Made by a program: the position numbers and the translations under genes
The notes under the pieces: generated by a model
The model's input: the letters and a program-made list of their open reading frames with translations, nothing else
What the model was told of the DNA's origin: nothing
The model's database searches: none
Shown here: piece by piece, positions 56,764 through 64,000 of the stretch
Layout: every line of letters starts with the position of its first letter
How positions within the stretch are numbered: the stretch's first letter is position 1
Origin: JALZKA01 sp963701205
GTDB taxonomy: Bacteria; Actinomycetota; Thermoleophilia; Solirubrobacterales; 70-9
Direction: 5' to 3'
DNA length: 64,000 bases
NCBI GenBank assembly: GCA_963701205.1
Contig: OY969575.1
Location: 124,001 to 188,000, forward strand

Positions 56764-58536
56764 ATGCCAACCTTCAAGCGCCTGCTCGGATTTCTCACCC
56801 CGTACAAGCGAGAGGTCGCCGGCTCCCTGGTCTTTGCCTGGATGGCGATGGGGATGACCGTTTTGATTCCCTACCTCGTCGGCCGGGCCGTCGGGGCCGT
56901 TGAAAGCGAGGCGGACCCCAACCTGGGTCCGTTGGCACTCGCGATCCTTGGGGCGGGCATCCTGCGCCTTGGCCTGACGGTGATTCGGCGGCTGATCGCC
57001 GGACGGGTGTCGATCGCAATCGAATTCGATCTTCGGGAGAAGCTCTACGGGCGCCTGCAGGAACTCGAACTGGCGTTCTTTGACTCGCAGCAGACCGGCC
57101 AGTTGATGAGCCGAGCGACCGTCGATCTGCAATCGATTCGCTTCTTTCTTGGCTACGGGCTCATCTTTTTGACCCAGAACTTCCTCACGATCACGCTGGC
57201 CGGAGCCGTGATGTTCATCATCAACCCGGCGCTCGCGGCGCTTGCACTACTGCCCGTTCCGCTTGTGGTCCTGACCGCGATGCGATTCAGCCGCCTCTCC
57301 CGGCCCGCTGTCCAAGAGGTGCAACAGCGCATTGCGGAGCTGACGGCCGAAGCGGAGGAGAGCATCTCTGGAGTTCGGGTCGTCAAAGCGTTTGCCCGCG
57401 AAGAGCACATGCTGGTGCGGTTTCGCAAGCAGGTCGGGCGGGTCTTCGATCAAAACGTGTACGCCACCAGGCTGCGGGCGTTTTACTCGCCACTGCTTGG
57501 GTTCCTGCCGGCGCTCGGCCTCGCGACCATCCTCTTCGTCGGCGGGCGTCAGGTCATCGCCGGCAGCATGTCGCTGGAGGATTTCACGGCGTTCTACCTC
57601 TACCTGGTGATGCTGACCGGCCCAATGCGCATGCTAGGCGCCGCCTTGGGGATGGCGCAACGCGCAGTTGCGTCCGGCAACAGGATGTTCGAGATCCTCG
57701 ACCGCGAACCGCAGATCGCAAGCAAGCCCGGGGTTTCCGCCCTGCCCCCAGGCCCCGGCGCAGTCGAATTTCGTGACGCCAGCCTGGCCTACGCCACGGC
57801 GGGCGAGCCCGCCCTTGATCGGGTCAGCCTTGAAATCGAAGGTGGCCGCACGGTCGCCCTAGTGGGCCCGTCGGGGTCGGGCAAGACAAGCCTCGTAGCC
57901 CTCCTTTCTCGCCTCTACGATCCAACCGCGGGGCAGGTCTCAATCGACGGCGTCGCGTTGCCCGATGTTGATGTCGCTTCCCTGCGACGCGAGGTCGCCT
58001 TCGTGGCGGACGAGAGTTTTCTGTTTTCCGCCAGCGTTGCCGAGAACATCGCCTACGCACGACCGAACGCCAGTCGCGAGGAGATCGAGCGGGCGGCTCG
58101 CCTGGCCCAGGCCCATGAATTCATCTCTGCGCTGCCAGCCGGCTACGAGACCGTCGTCGGCGACCGCGGCCTGACCCTTTCCGGCGGGCAGCGCCAACGG
58201 GTTGCGATCGCACGGGCGCTGATCACGGATCCGCGGATCCTGATCCTCGACGACGCAACATCTTCCGTTGACGCCCGCACCGAAGAGCAGATCAAGCGTG
58301 GCCTTGAGCAGGCGATGGCCGGCCGCACGACGTTCATCGTTGCCCACCGTCTGTCAACGATCTCGCTCGCCGACGAGATCGTTGTGATGGACGACGGCAG
58401 ATTGGTGGATCGGGGCTCCCACGACGAGTTGATCGAGCGCTGCGAGCTCTACCGCGAGATTGCCCAGCACGGCTGCGAGGACACGGTGTTCTTGCAGCGT
58501 GACCTGGATGAACGGGAAGCGCTGGTCCGGTTGTGA
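56764..58536 (+). CDS. heterodimeric ABC exporter subunit A (degenerate ATP site)
   Basis: 590 residues: membrane domain of six helices (residues 15-310) and nucleotide-binding domain (330-575) with Walker A VGPSGSGKTSLVAL, signature TLSGGQRQRVAIARAL and Walker B RILILDDATSSVD. The residue after the Walker B Asp is Asp instead of catalytic Glu, as in the inactive-site half of heterodimeric exporters such as TM287/288 and BmrCD. Coupling-helix region QQTGQLMSRATVDLQSIRFF. It exports drugs or lipids. Overlaps the second subunit by 4 nt. Confidence 0.92.
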   Translation: MPTFKRLLGFLTPYKREVAGSLVFAWMAMGMTVLIPYLVGRAVGAVESEADPNLGPLALAILGAGILRLGLTVIRRLIAGRVSIAIEFDLREKLYGRLQELELAFFDSQQTGQLMSRATVDLQSIRFFLGYGLIFLTQNFLTITLAGAVMFIINPALAALALLPVPLVVLTAMRFSRLSRPAVQEVQQRIAELTAEAEESISGVRVVKAFAREEHMLVRFRKQVGRVFDQNVYATRLRAFYSPLLGFLPALGLATILFVGGRQVIAGSMSLEDFTAFYLYLVMLTGPMRMLGAALGMAQRAVASGNRMFEILDREPQIASKPGVSALPPGPGAVEFRDASLAYATAGEPALDRVSLEIEGGRTVALVGPSGSGKTSLVALLSRLYDPTAGQVSIDGVALPDVDVASLRREVAFVADESFLFSASVAENIAYARPNASREEIERAARLAQAHEFISALPAGYETVVGDRGLTLSGGQRQRVAIARALITDPRILILDDATSSVDARTEEQIKRGLEQAMAGRTTFIVAHRLSTISLADEIVVMDDGRLVDRGSHDELIERCELYREIAQHGCEDTVFLQRDLDEREALVRL

Positions 58537-60424
58537 GTGGGAGTCCCGAGGTCCCGGAATCCGACGTCGCCGAAGAGACGCGCGACCAGGCAAACCAACC
58601 CGGCCGCCTGGCGGCGACGCTGCTCATGCTCCGCGATGTCTGGCGGATTCTGCGCGGAGAGGATCAGCGCGGGCGCAAGCTCCGCTGGCTCTTCGGCCTG
58701 TTGCGTCCCTATCGCAAGCAGGTCGGATTGATGATGGCGTCGCTCATGGTCGGGACGCTGGCCGCACTCGCGCCCCCCTACCTCGCAGGGGCCGCGATCG
58801 ACGACGGCATCATCGCCGACGACAAGGGCGCCCTGACGTTAATCGTGGTCATCTATCTGGCGTCCGTGGTGACCGTCTGGGGCGCGAGCTACGCCCAGAC
58901 CTACCTGGTCGGCTGGGTTGGTCAACGCGCGCTTCAGGATCTGCGGGTACGGATCTACCAGCACCTGCAATCCATGTCGATCGGGTTCTTTACCCGCCAC
59001 CGCGCAGGCGTCTTGATTTCGCGGCTGACCAACGACGTCCAGGCGCTCGACTCGCTGGTCACGGACGGAATCGTGACCCTCTTTCAGTCCACCCTGACGC
59101 TGGTCAGCGTGGTCGTGATCTTGCTCTTGCTGGATGTGCCATTGGCGTTGGTCGTCTTCCTGACGTTCCCGCTTCTGATGATCGCGAGCCTGATCTTCCG
59201 GATCGCCAGCGCGGGCGCCTACCGGCAGACCCGCGAAAAAATCGCGAACATCACCGCGTATCTGCAGGAGACGCTTTCGGGCGTACGGGTCGTTCGCAGC
59301 TTCGGCCAGGAACAGCGCCACATCGCGCGGATGACCGAGCTGAATGAGGAGAACCGGGCGGTCAACATGCGGACCGTCTACCTGAACGCGGCGTACTTCC
59401 CGGCCGTCGAGTTGCTTTCAGCGATCGGAACGGCCGTGATCTTGCTCTACGGCGGCTCTCGCGTGATCGCGGGCGACATCGAGACCGGCGTCCTCGTGGC
59501 CTTCGTTGGCTATCTGAACGCATTCTTCGATCCGATTCAGCAGATCTCACAGCTCTATACGACCTATCAGCAGGGCATGGCCGCCCTCGACAAGATCTTC
59601 GACCTCCTCGATACCCGCCCGGACATGGTTGACCAGCCTGGCGCGATCGACCCAGGCACGATCCGCGGCGAAATCGAGCTTGAGGACGTCTCGTTCTCCT
59701 ATGCGGGTGGCGGCGACGCGGTCGAGCTTGAGTCCGAAGACCAGTGGACGATGAACTCGATCGACCTCAAGATTCCGGCCGGTCAGACCGTCGCGCTGGT
59801 CGGCGAAACGGGGGCGGGCAAATCAACCCTCGCGAAGCTGGTGGCACGGTTCTACGATCCCCAGCGCGGCCGGGTGCTTGTTGACGGCTTCGACCTGCGC
59901 GAACTCGATTCACGAATTCTTCGCAGCCAACTTGGAATCGTTCCGCAGGAGGGCTTTCTGTTCTCGGGCACGATTCGCGAGAACGTTGCGTTCGGACGCC
60001 CGGACGCACCGATGAGGACATTGCCGACGCAGTGCGAGCGGTCGGCGCCGAGCCGTTCGTCACGCGCCTGCCGGGCGGCCTCGATACTGAGATCGGTGAG
60101 CGTGGCATCCAGCTCTCAGCCGGGCAGCGGCAACTGATCTCGTTCGCGCGGGCGCTCCTTGCCCAGCCACGGATCCTCATTCTCGATGAAGCCACGTCGA
60201 ACGTCGACGTCCGAACGGAGCGCGTCATCGAGGATGCGCTCGCGCGCCTTCTCCACGGTCGAACGGCCATCGTCATCGCCCACCGGCTATCGACGATTCG
60301 CGGGGCCGGAAACATCGTTGTTCTGGAGCGGGGCCGAATCGTCGAATCCGGCACCCACGAAGAGCTGATTGCCGCGGGCGGGGCCTACGCAGGTCTCTAC
60401 AGCGCCTGGGCCGACGCTGCGTAG
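58533..60424 (+). CDS. heterodimeric ABC exporter subunit B (catalytic), one frameshift
   Basis: About 630 residues when repaired. First frame (from GTG 58533): membrane domain (LLRPYRKQVGLMMASLMVGT; HRAGVLISRLTNDVQALDSL) and the first part of the nucleotide-binding domain, Walker A VGETGAGKSTLAKL and Q-loop LGIVPQEGFLFSG. Second frame (to 60424): DEDIADAVRAVGAEPFVTRL, signature QLSAGQRQLISFARAL, Walker B RILILDEATSNVD with the canonical Glu, and H-loop AHRLSTIR. One base is missing near 60008. The canonical Glu complements the Asp of subunit A. Confidence 0.9.
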
Positions 60425-60437
60425 CGTCGAGAGCGGC

Positions 60438-61109
60438 CTAGGGTGCGACGCCGCCGCTGGTGTCCGGAGTCGAATCCGGAGTCGTTGGGGTCGTCGTCGG
60501 GGGAGTCGTGGATGGGGTTACGCCACCGGTTGCGGGCGCGACCGTGGTGCCGGGCGTCGCGGCGGCGGCGCCGCCGGGCGCTTCACCGGCGTCAAGGAAC
60601 TGGCCACAATCCCGAAAGCCGTAGCGCTCGCCCTGGGCACGGGCCTCAACCTCCGCGGTATCGATCGCAAGCTGGGCCGCAGCGGCATCAGCGTCGTTGC
60701 CACGTTGCGTGGCAAGGCGCTTGGATTCAAGCGCGTCAACCAAATCAGTGAACGCAGTGTTGAAGCGATTGAGCGTGGGCTCCGAGGACTCAACGACCAG
60801 CGATTGCAGACTGGCGAACTCGTCAGCGGTGATCTGGGCTTCGTCGGCGATCGCCTCGGAATCCGTCGGATCCAGGGCACCAACCGCCGCGTTGGCCTGG
60901 GCGCAGATCTGATCGGCCTGGCCGATGAACTCATCCTTCGTCAGCGCAACGGGCCCGGCTCCGCCAGTCGCGCCCGCGGTGGGCGTCAACGGCTCACTCG
61001 AGTCATCGCCTCCGCAGCTCTTCACAAGCAGCACGAAGATGATGAAAAAGAGGACCAAGCCTCCCAGCGCCATCAGGCGCCGTCGCATGTAGATGTCCAT
61101 TTCAGCCAT
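60438..61109 (-). CDS. membrane-anchored helical protein
   Basis: 223 residues: short head, one membrane helix (LMALGGLVLFFIIFVLLVKS, then CGGDDSS), a four-helix-like body of 130 residues (KDEFIGQADQICAQANAAVG; LVDALESKRLATQRGNDADA; AEVEARAQGERYGFRDCGQF) with two Cys, and a Thr/Pro-rich low-complexity tail. The helical body containing 'QADxICxxAN' is a recurrent extracellular module in this class; its function is unknown to me. Converges on the ABC exporter with a 13-nt gap. Confidence 0.65.
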   Translation of the reverse strand: MAEMDIYMRRRLMALGGLVLFFIIFVLLVKSCGGDDSSEPLTPTAGATGGAGPVALTKDEFIGQADQICAQANAAVGALDPTDSEAIADEAQITADEFASLQSLVVESSEPTLNRFNTAFTDLVDALESKRLATQRGNDADAAAAQLAIDTAEVEARAQGERYGFRDCGQFLDAGEAPGGAAAATPGTTVAPATGGVTPSTTPPTTTPTTPDSTPDTSGGVAP

Positions 61110-61221
61110 CTAAAAAGTCACCGTACTCGGCCCTTTTCAGCGTCAGCCCGGGATTTCCTGCGCTGGTCGTGATCCGGCGGACGAACTCGTTCGCCAGGTA
61201 CCGGCGGTTGGACCGGGCCTA

Positions 61222-61293
61222 CTGGGGATCAGGGACTCGAACCCCGACTACGAATACCAGAAACTCGCGTGCTGCCAATTACACCAATCCCCA
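61222..61293 (-). tRNA. tRNA-Gln (CTG)
   Basis: A 72-nt cloverleaf on the minus strand: acceptor TGGGGAT/ATCCCCA with discriminator G, D-arm TGGTGTAATTGGCA, anticodon stem CGAGT/ATTCG with loop TTCTGGT (anticodon CTG), and T-arm GGTTCGAGTCC. A U1-A72 weak first pair and discriminator G are typical of tRNA-Gln. CCA is not encoded. Confidence 0.92.
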
Positions 61294-61336
61294 CTGATGT
61301 CGCCTCAAAGATAACGAGCCAGGCTTGGTCTACCGA

Positions 61337-62566
61337 CTAGGAGCCGACCGCCACAAGGTCGGACTCCAAATCGGCGAGCTGGTCGCGCTGGTCCTGAACG
61401 TCAGCCCCGGTCTCGATCAGGGTTCTGGCGTGAATCAGGTCCTCTGACCGGCCGACCGCCAGGGCCGCAGCCACGCGGCCACCGTTCAGATACCAGGCAG
61501 AAAACTCGCCGCTGCCGAGGCTTCCCCTGAAAATGATCTCATCCCATTCATGGGCGGGACCCACGTACTCCAGCGATACCCAGTCGGCCAGGTCCGAAAA
61601 GAAGTACGGAATCGCCAGAAACGGCTCGCCCTGCCCCAACATTGAGCCCGCTGCGTGGCGGCCCTGCTGGAGCGCTACGTCCCAGTGCTCGACCCGAAGC
61701 CGCCGACCGTGGATGCGGCTCTCGTACGAGCAACAATCCCCGGCCGCGAAGATCCCGTCCGCGGACGTTGTGAGCGTCGCGTCGCAGACGATCCCGTCGT
61801 CAACATTCAAACCCGCCTTCTGGGCGAGCATCGTGTCCGGTTTTACCCCGGCGCCGATGACCACGGCGTCGCACTCAATCGTCGCGCCGGCCTCGGTCAC
61901 GACGCACGTGACGCGATCGTCGCCGGTAAACGAGTTCAGCGCGTCCCCGCCCACGAACTCAATGCCCTTCGCCTCCAGCGCATCCTGGAAGAACTGGCCC
62001 ACCTCGGCACCGAAACCGCTTGACAGGGCAACGTCTTCCTGCATGACAATCGTTGCGCGCTTCCCCTGGGCCACAAGTGATGCCGCGACCTCGCAGCCGA
62101 TGTAGCTGCCGCCGATCAGGACCACGTGCTCGGCGCTCTCGGTGTCCTCGCTGATCTTGTCGGCATTGCCGAATGCGCGGAGATAGTGGATTCCCTCAAG
62201 CTGGGCGCCCGGCACGCGCAAGATGTTGACCATCGCGCCGGTGGCAAGCAACGCCTTGGCGAAACGAACGTCCTCCCCACCCTGGATCGTCGCCGTTCGC
62301 GCTTCGACATCAAGGCCCATCACGCTCTTGCCGGTCAACAACTCGACCTTCTTGTCGGCGTACCACTCGCGCTCGTGGACGAATGCATCCTCGCGCTCGG
62401 ACTCGCCTCGCAAGTACTCCTTTGAAAGCGGCGGGCGATCGTAGGGCGGGTCCGGCTCGCGACCAACCAAAAGGATGCTGCCCTCGGCGCCACGACGCCG
62501 AAGCTCCGCCGCGCAGTAGGCCGACGCGACGCCTCCCCCGACTAGGAGGAACTCGACTTCCCTCAA
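61337..62566 (-). CDS. FAD-dependent pyridine nucleotide-disulfide oxidoreductase (ferredoxin reductase / AIF-like)
   Basis: 409 residues: FAD-binding FLLVGGGVASAYCAAELRRR, PPYDRPPLSKEYLRGE, NAD-binding VLIGGSYIGCEVAASLVAQG, second FAD motif DGIFAAGDCCSYESRIHGRR and VEHWDVALQQGRHAAGSMLG, then a C-terminal domain with YFFSDLADWVSLEYVGPAHE. No redox CxxC, so it belongs to the rubredoxin/ferredoxin reductase and AIF group. The partner is unknown. Start overlaps the stop of the TrkA gene (ATGA), so the three genes are probably one operon. Confidence 0.9.
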   Translation of the reverse strand: MREVEFLLVGGGVASAYCAAELRRRGAEGSILLVGREPDPPYDRPPLSKEYLRGESEREDAFVHEREWYADKKVELLTGKSVMGLDVEARTATIQGGEDVRFAKALLATGAMVNILRVPGAQLEGIHYLRAFGNADKISEDTESAEHVVLIGGSYIGCEVAASLVAQGKRATIVMQEDVALSSGFGAEVGQFFQDALEAKGIEFVGGDALNSFTGDDRVTCVVTEAGATIECDAVVIGAGVKPDTMLAQKAGLNVDDGIVCDATLTTSADGIFAAGDCCSYESRIHGRRLRVEHWDVALQQGRHAAGSMLGQGEPFLAIPYFFSDLADWVSLEYVGPAHEWDEIIFRGSLGSGEFSAWYLNGGRVAAALAVGRSEDLIHARTLIETGADVQDQRDQLADLESDLVAVGS

Positions 62567-63243
62567 GCCGGGTCCTCGGGACCGAAGAACGCGGTCAGGT
62601 CCTCCTCGACCTTGGGATCAAGCACAGCCAAGATCTCGTCGCCCGGTTCAAGCACGGTGTCGGCGACCGGCACGAAGCCCTCGCGACCCCGGAGCACCGA
62701 GATCAGCAGCGTGCCTTCGGGCATCTTCAGGTCACCGACGCGCTGGCCCGCAGCGCGTGAGTCATCGGGCAGGAGCATCTCGATTATCTCCAGGCGCTGT
62801 TCAGGCAGGTCGAGCAGGTGGACGAGTCCGTACTCGGGCACCTCGTGCTCGATCAGGCGCAAGATCAGGTCGGTTGCCGAGACGACCGGTCGGATCCCAA
62901 GCAAGTCGAAGTGCTCGCGGTTACGCGGGTTGTTGACCCGGGCAATGATGCGGTCAACCAGGTACTTCTCCTTCGCCACCTGGCAGATCAACATGTTGTC
63001 CTCGTCGTCGCCGGTCACCGCGATCACCATGTCCGCGCGTTGGATCCCGGCGCGTTCAAGGACCCAGAGCTCCGAGGCATCCCCGTATTGGATGTTGTGC
63101 TCAAGCTCCTGCTCAACGGTCGCGTAGCGATCTCGGTTCTCCTCGATCAAGGTCACCTCATGGCCCTTCTCGAGTAACTCGCGAGCCAGGTTCCAACCAA
63201 CCTTGCCGGCCCCAACCACGATCGCGTACATACGGTCGGCCAT
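62563..63243 (-). CDS. trkA: TrkA-type potassium uptake regulator (N and C domains)
   Basis: 226 residues: RCK N-domain YAIVVGAGKVGWNLARELLE with acidic strand end VTLIEENRDRYATVEQEL, and VIAVTGDDEDNMLICQVAKE; then a TrkA-C domain (LLISVLRGREGFVPVADTVL-EPGDEILAVL). Cytoplasmic NAD(H)/ATP-sensing ring that gates a K+ channel or transporter. It lies 3 nt after the second TrkA gene; the pair corresponds to the CeoB/CeoC arrangement of actinobacteria. Confidence 0.9.
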   Translation of the reverse strand: MADRMYAIVVGAGKVGWNLARELLEKGHEVTLIEENRDRYATVEQELEHNIQYGDASELWVLERAGIQRADMVIAVTGDDEDNMLICQVAKEKYLVDRIIARVNNPRNREHFDLLGIRPVVSATDLILRLIEHEVPEYGLVHLLDLPEQRLEIIEMLLPDDSRAAGQRVGDLKMPEGTLLISVLRGREGFVPVADTVLEPGDEILAVLDPKVEEDLTAFFGPEDPA

Positions 63244-63246
63244 GGC

Positions 63247-63732
63247 CTAGACCTCGTCGTCTTCGTGGTCGGCGGAGCCGATCTTTGGCGTGAGCCCGGC
63301 CGAGCGCATGGCCACGGCCTGAACTTCACTTTCAAGCATCTCGATCGCGACCCGCGTCGGGCAGATCGTGTGGACGCCCTGGCGCTCGTACCACTCGGCG
63401 CGCAGCGGGTCAAGCACCCGGGCGATCACGGTCGGAACGTTAAAGCGCCGCTTGGCAAGCTGGGCAATGATGATGTTGGTGTTGTCGCCGTCGGTCGCCG
63501 CGACAAAGACGTCGGCGCGCTCGACACCGGCCGCTTTAAGGGCTTCGACTTCGAGCGCGGTGCCGACGGTGAATTGGCCGCCCATGTCTTCCCAGGGCTT
63601 TTCCAGCGAGATCTCGAGACGTGCGTGGGACTCGGGGTCTTCGTCCAGGCACGAGATCTCGTGCCCCTCGCGCAACATCGCGCGGGCCAGCGATGAGCCA
63701 ACCCTGCCAACTCCGACAATCAGGATGAACAT
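63247..63732 (-). CDS. TrkA-type regulator, N domain only
   Basis: 161 residues: FILIVGVGRVGSSLARAMLR (Rossmann), HEISCLDEDPESHARLE, VFVAATDGDNTNIIIAQLAK, and an end without a TrkA-C domain. Single-domain members pair with the full-length subunit in heteromeric RCK rings; that role is inferred from adjacency to the gene at 62563. No potassium channel gene is inside the window. Confidence 0.88.
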   Translation of the reverse strand: MFILIVGVGRVGSSLARAMLREGHEISCLDEDPESHARLEISLEKPWEDMGGQFTVGTALEVEALKAAGVERADVFVAATDGDNTNIIIAQLAKRRFNVPTVIARVLDPLRAEWYERQGVHTICPTRVAIEMLESEVQAVAMRSAGLTPKIGSADHEDDEV

Positions 63733-63744
63733 TGGTGCAGCACT

Positions 63745-64000
63745 TTACTCACGGTCGGGCGCCGTGACCAGAACACGGCAGTGTGCTTTGCGCAGGACGT
63801 ACTCCGTTGCCGGGCCAATTTCCGGCGGTCGGCTGCCCCCGAGCCCGCCAAAGATCGCGCCGCCACGGATCCGAGACGGTGGCTCGGCGCCCATGACGAT
63901 CATCTCGGCGTTCATCTCGCGCGCCGCCTGGACGATGCCGGTGCCGATATCGCGCGCCCGGACCACCGTTAGCTGAACTTCAACCGTTTCGTACTCCTCG
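63745..64000 (-). CDS. UspA-like C-terminal domain, partial at window edge
   Basis: The last 84 residues of a protein whose start lies beyond the window: VQLTVVRARDIGTGIVQAAR, MNAEMIVMGAEPPSRIRGGA and EYVLRKAHCRVLVTAPDRE, the second half of a universal stress domain (MG-x-G-type loop and a final VLV strand). In actinobacteria an amino-acid-permease-like transporter with a C-terminal Usp domain often precedes a TrkA pair, so this may be the end of such a transporter; a stand-alone Usp protein is the alternative. Confidence 0.75.
   Translation of the reverse strand, partial: EEYETVEVQLTVVRARDIGTGIVQAAREMNAEMIVMGAEPPSRIRGGAIFGGLGGSRPPEIGPATEYVLRKAHCRVLVTAPDRE

Noticed and set aside
1..64000. 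CRISPR array, rRNA genes or a replication origin
   Set aside because: No regularly spaced repeats, no rRNA-like conserved segments and no cluster of DnaA-type boxes were seen.

Overview
The window is about 65% G+C DNA from a high-GC Gram-positive bacterium. I place it in the class Thermoleophilia (Solirubrobacterales-like). The reasons, all from memory of families rather than a search, are: two small exported proteins with the N-terminal pattern 'A...ALxGTAYAA..KxG...I..NAV..KHIK'; many NTF2/SnoaL-like proteins that begin MSQENV and end ALEAAGLSE; the gene order alaS-ruvX-mltG-aroE-pilB-pilT-pilC; and many genes that seem to be transcribed without a leader, with a TAGNNT or GATACT -10 box ending 6-10 nt before the start codon.

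Layout. 1-6.5 kb: a type I restriction-modification locus (hsdR-hsdS-hsdM, minus strand) plus a decayed gene below it. All three subunits are broken, mostly by +/-1 frameshifts. 6.6-14.9 kb: accessory DNA with remnants and small proteins. It holds three zinc-ribbon proteins, a Ser/Thr kinase broken by three frameshifts, an HNH-like protein, secreted proteins, an alpha/beta-hydrolase cut into three pieces in mixed orientation, and an XRE regulator. 15-17.3 kb: a DDE transposase and a small exported protein. 17.6-26.8 kb: a minus-strand core operon alaS-ruvX-mltG-aroE-pilB-pilT-pilC (alanyl-tRNA synthetase, cell-wall transglycosylase, shikimate dehydrogenase, type IV pilus motors and platform). 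27.3-35.5 kb: a second minus-strand core cluster with a peptidase, a formimidoyltransferase, an MBL hydrolase, hisS, aspS, a structured RNA candidate, a thioredoxin-like protein and an IscU-MnmA fusion. 35.6-41.4 kb: a plus-strand acyl-CoA block (reductase, TetR-type operator, fadA, fadB, and a B12-dependent mutase with isobutyryl-CoA-mutase residues).

41.4-47.9 kb is the most unusual region. An intact tRNA-Met is followed by a string of NTF2/SnoaL-like paralogues: six intact, one frameshifted, and one reduced to promoter plus tail. Two further copies of the tRNA 3' half lie among them, with a truncated methyltransferase, a broken rhodanese and short direct repeats. It looks like an integration and recombination hotspot that repeatedly duplicates and deletes a promoter-plus-gene cassette.

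48-64 kb: a secreted seven-bladed propeller, two alpha/beta hydrolases, a secreted cysteine-rich protein, two DrrAB-type exporters on either side of a CsoR-type repressor with its own operator, an EamA transporter, a heterodimeric ABC exporter, tRNA-Gln, an FAD reductase, and a TrkA pair next to a partial UspA-like domain.

Nearly every broken gene carries single-base indels and no in-frame nonsense codons, including conserved core genes (mltG, ruvX, two ABC genes). Uncorrected sequencing indels are therefore a real alternative to gene decay and should be tested before any gene is called dead.
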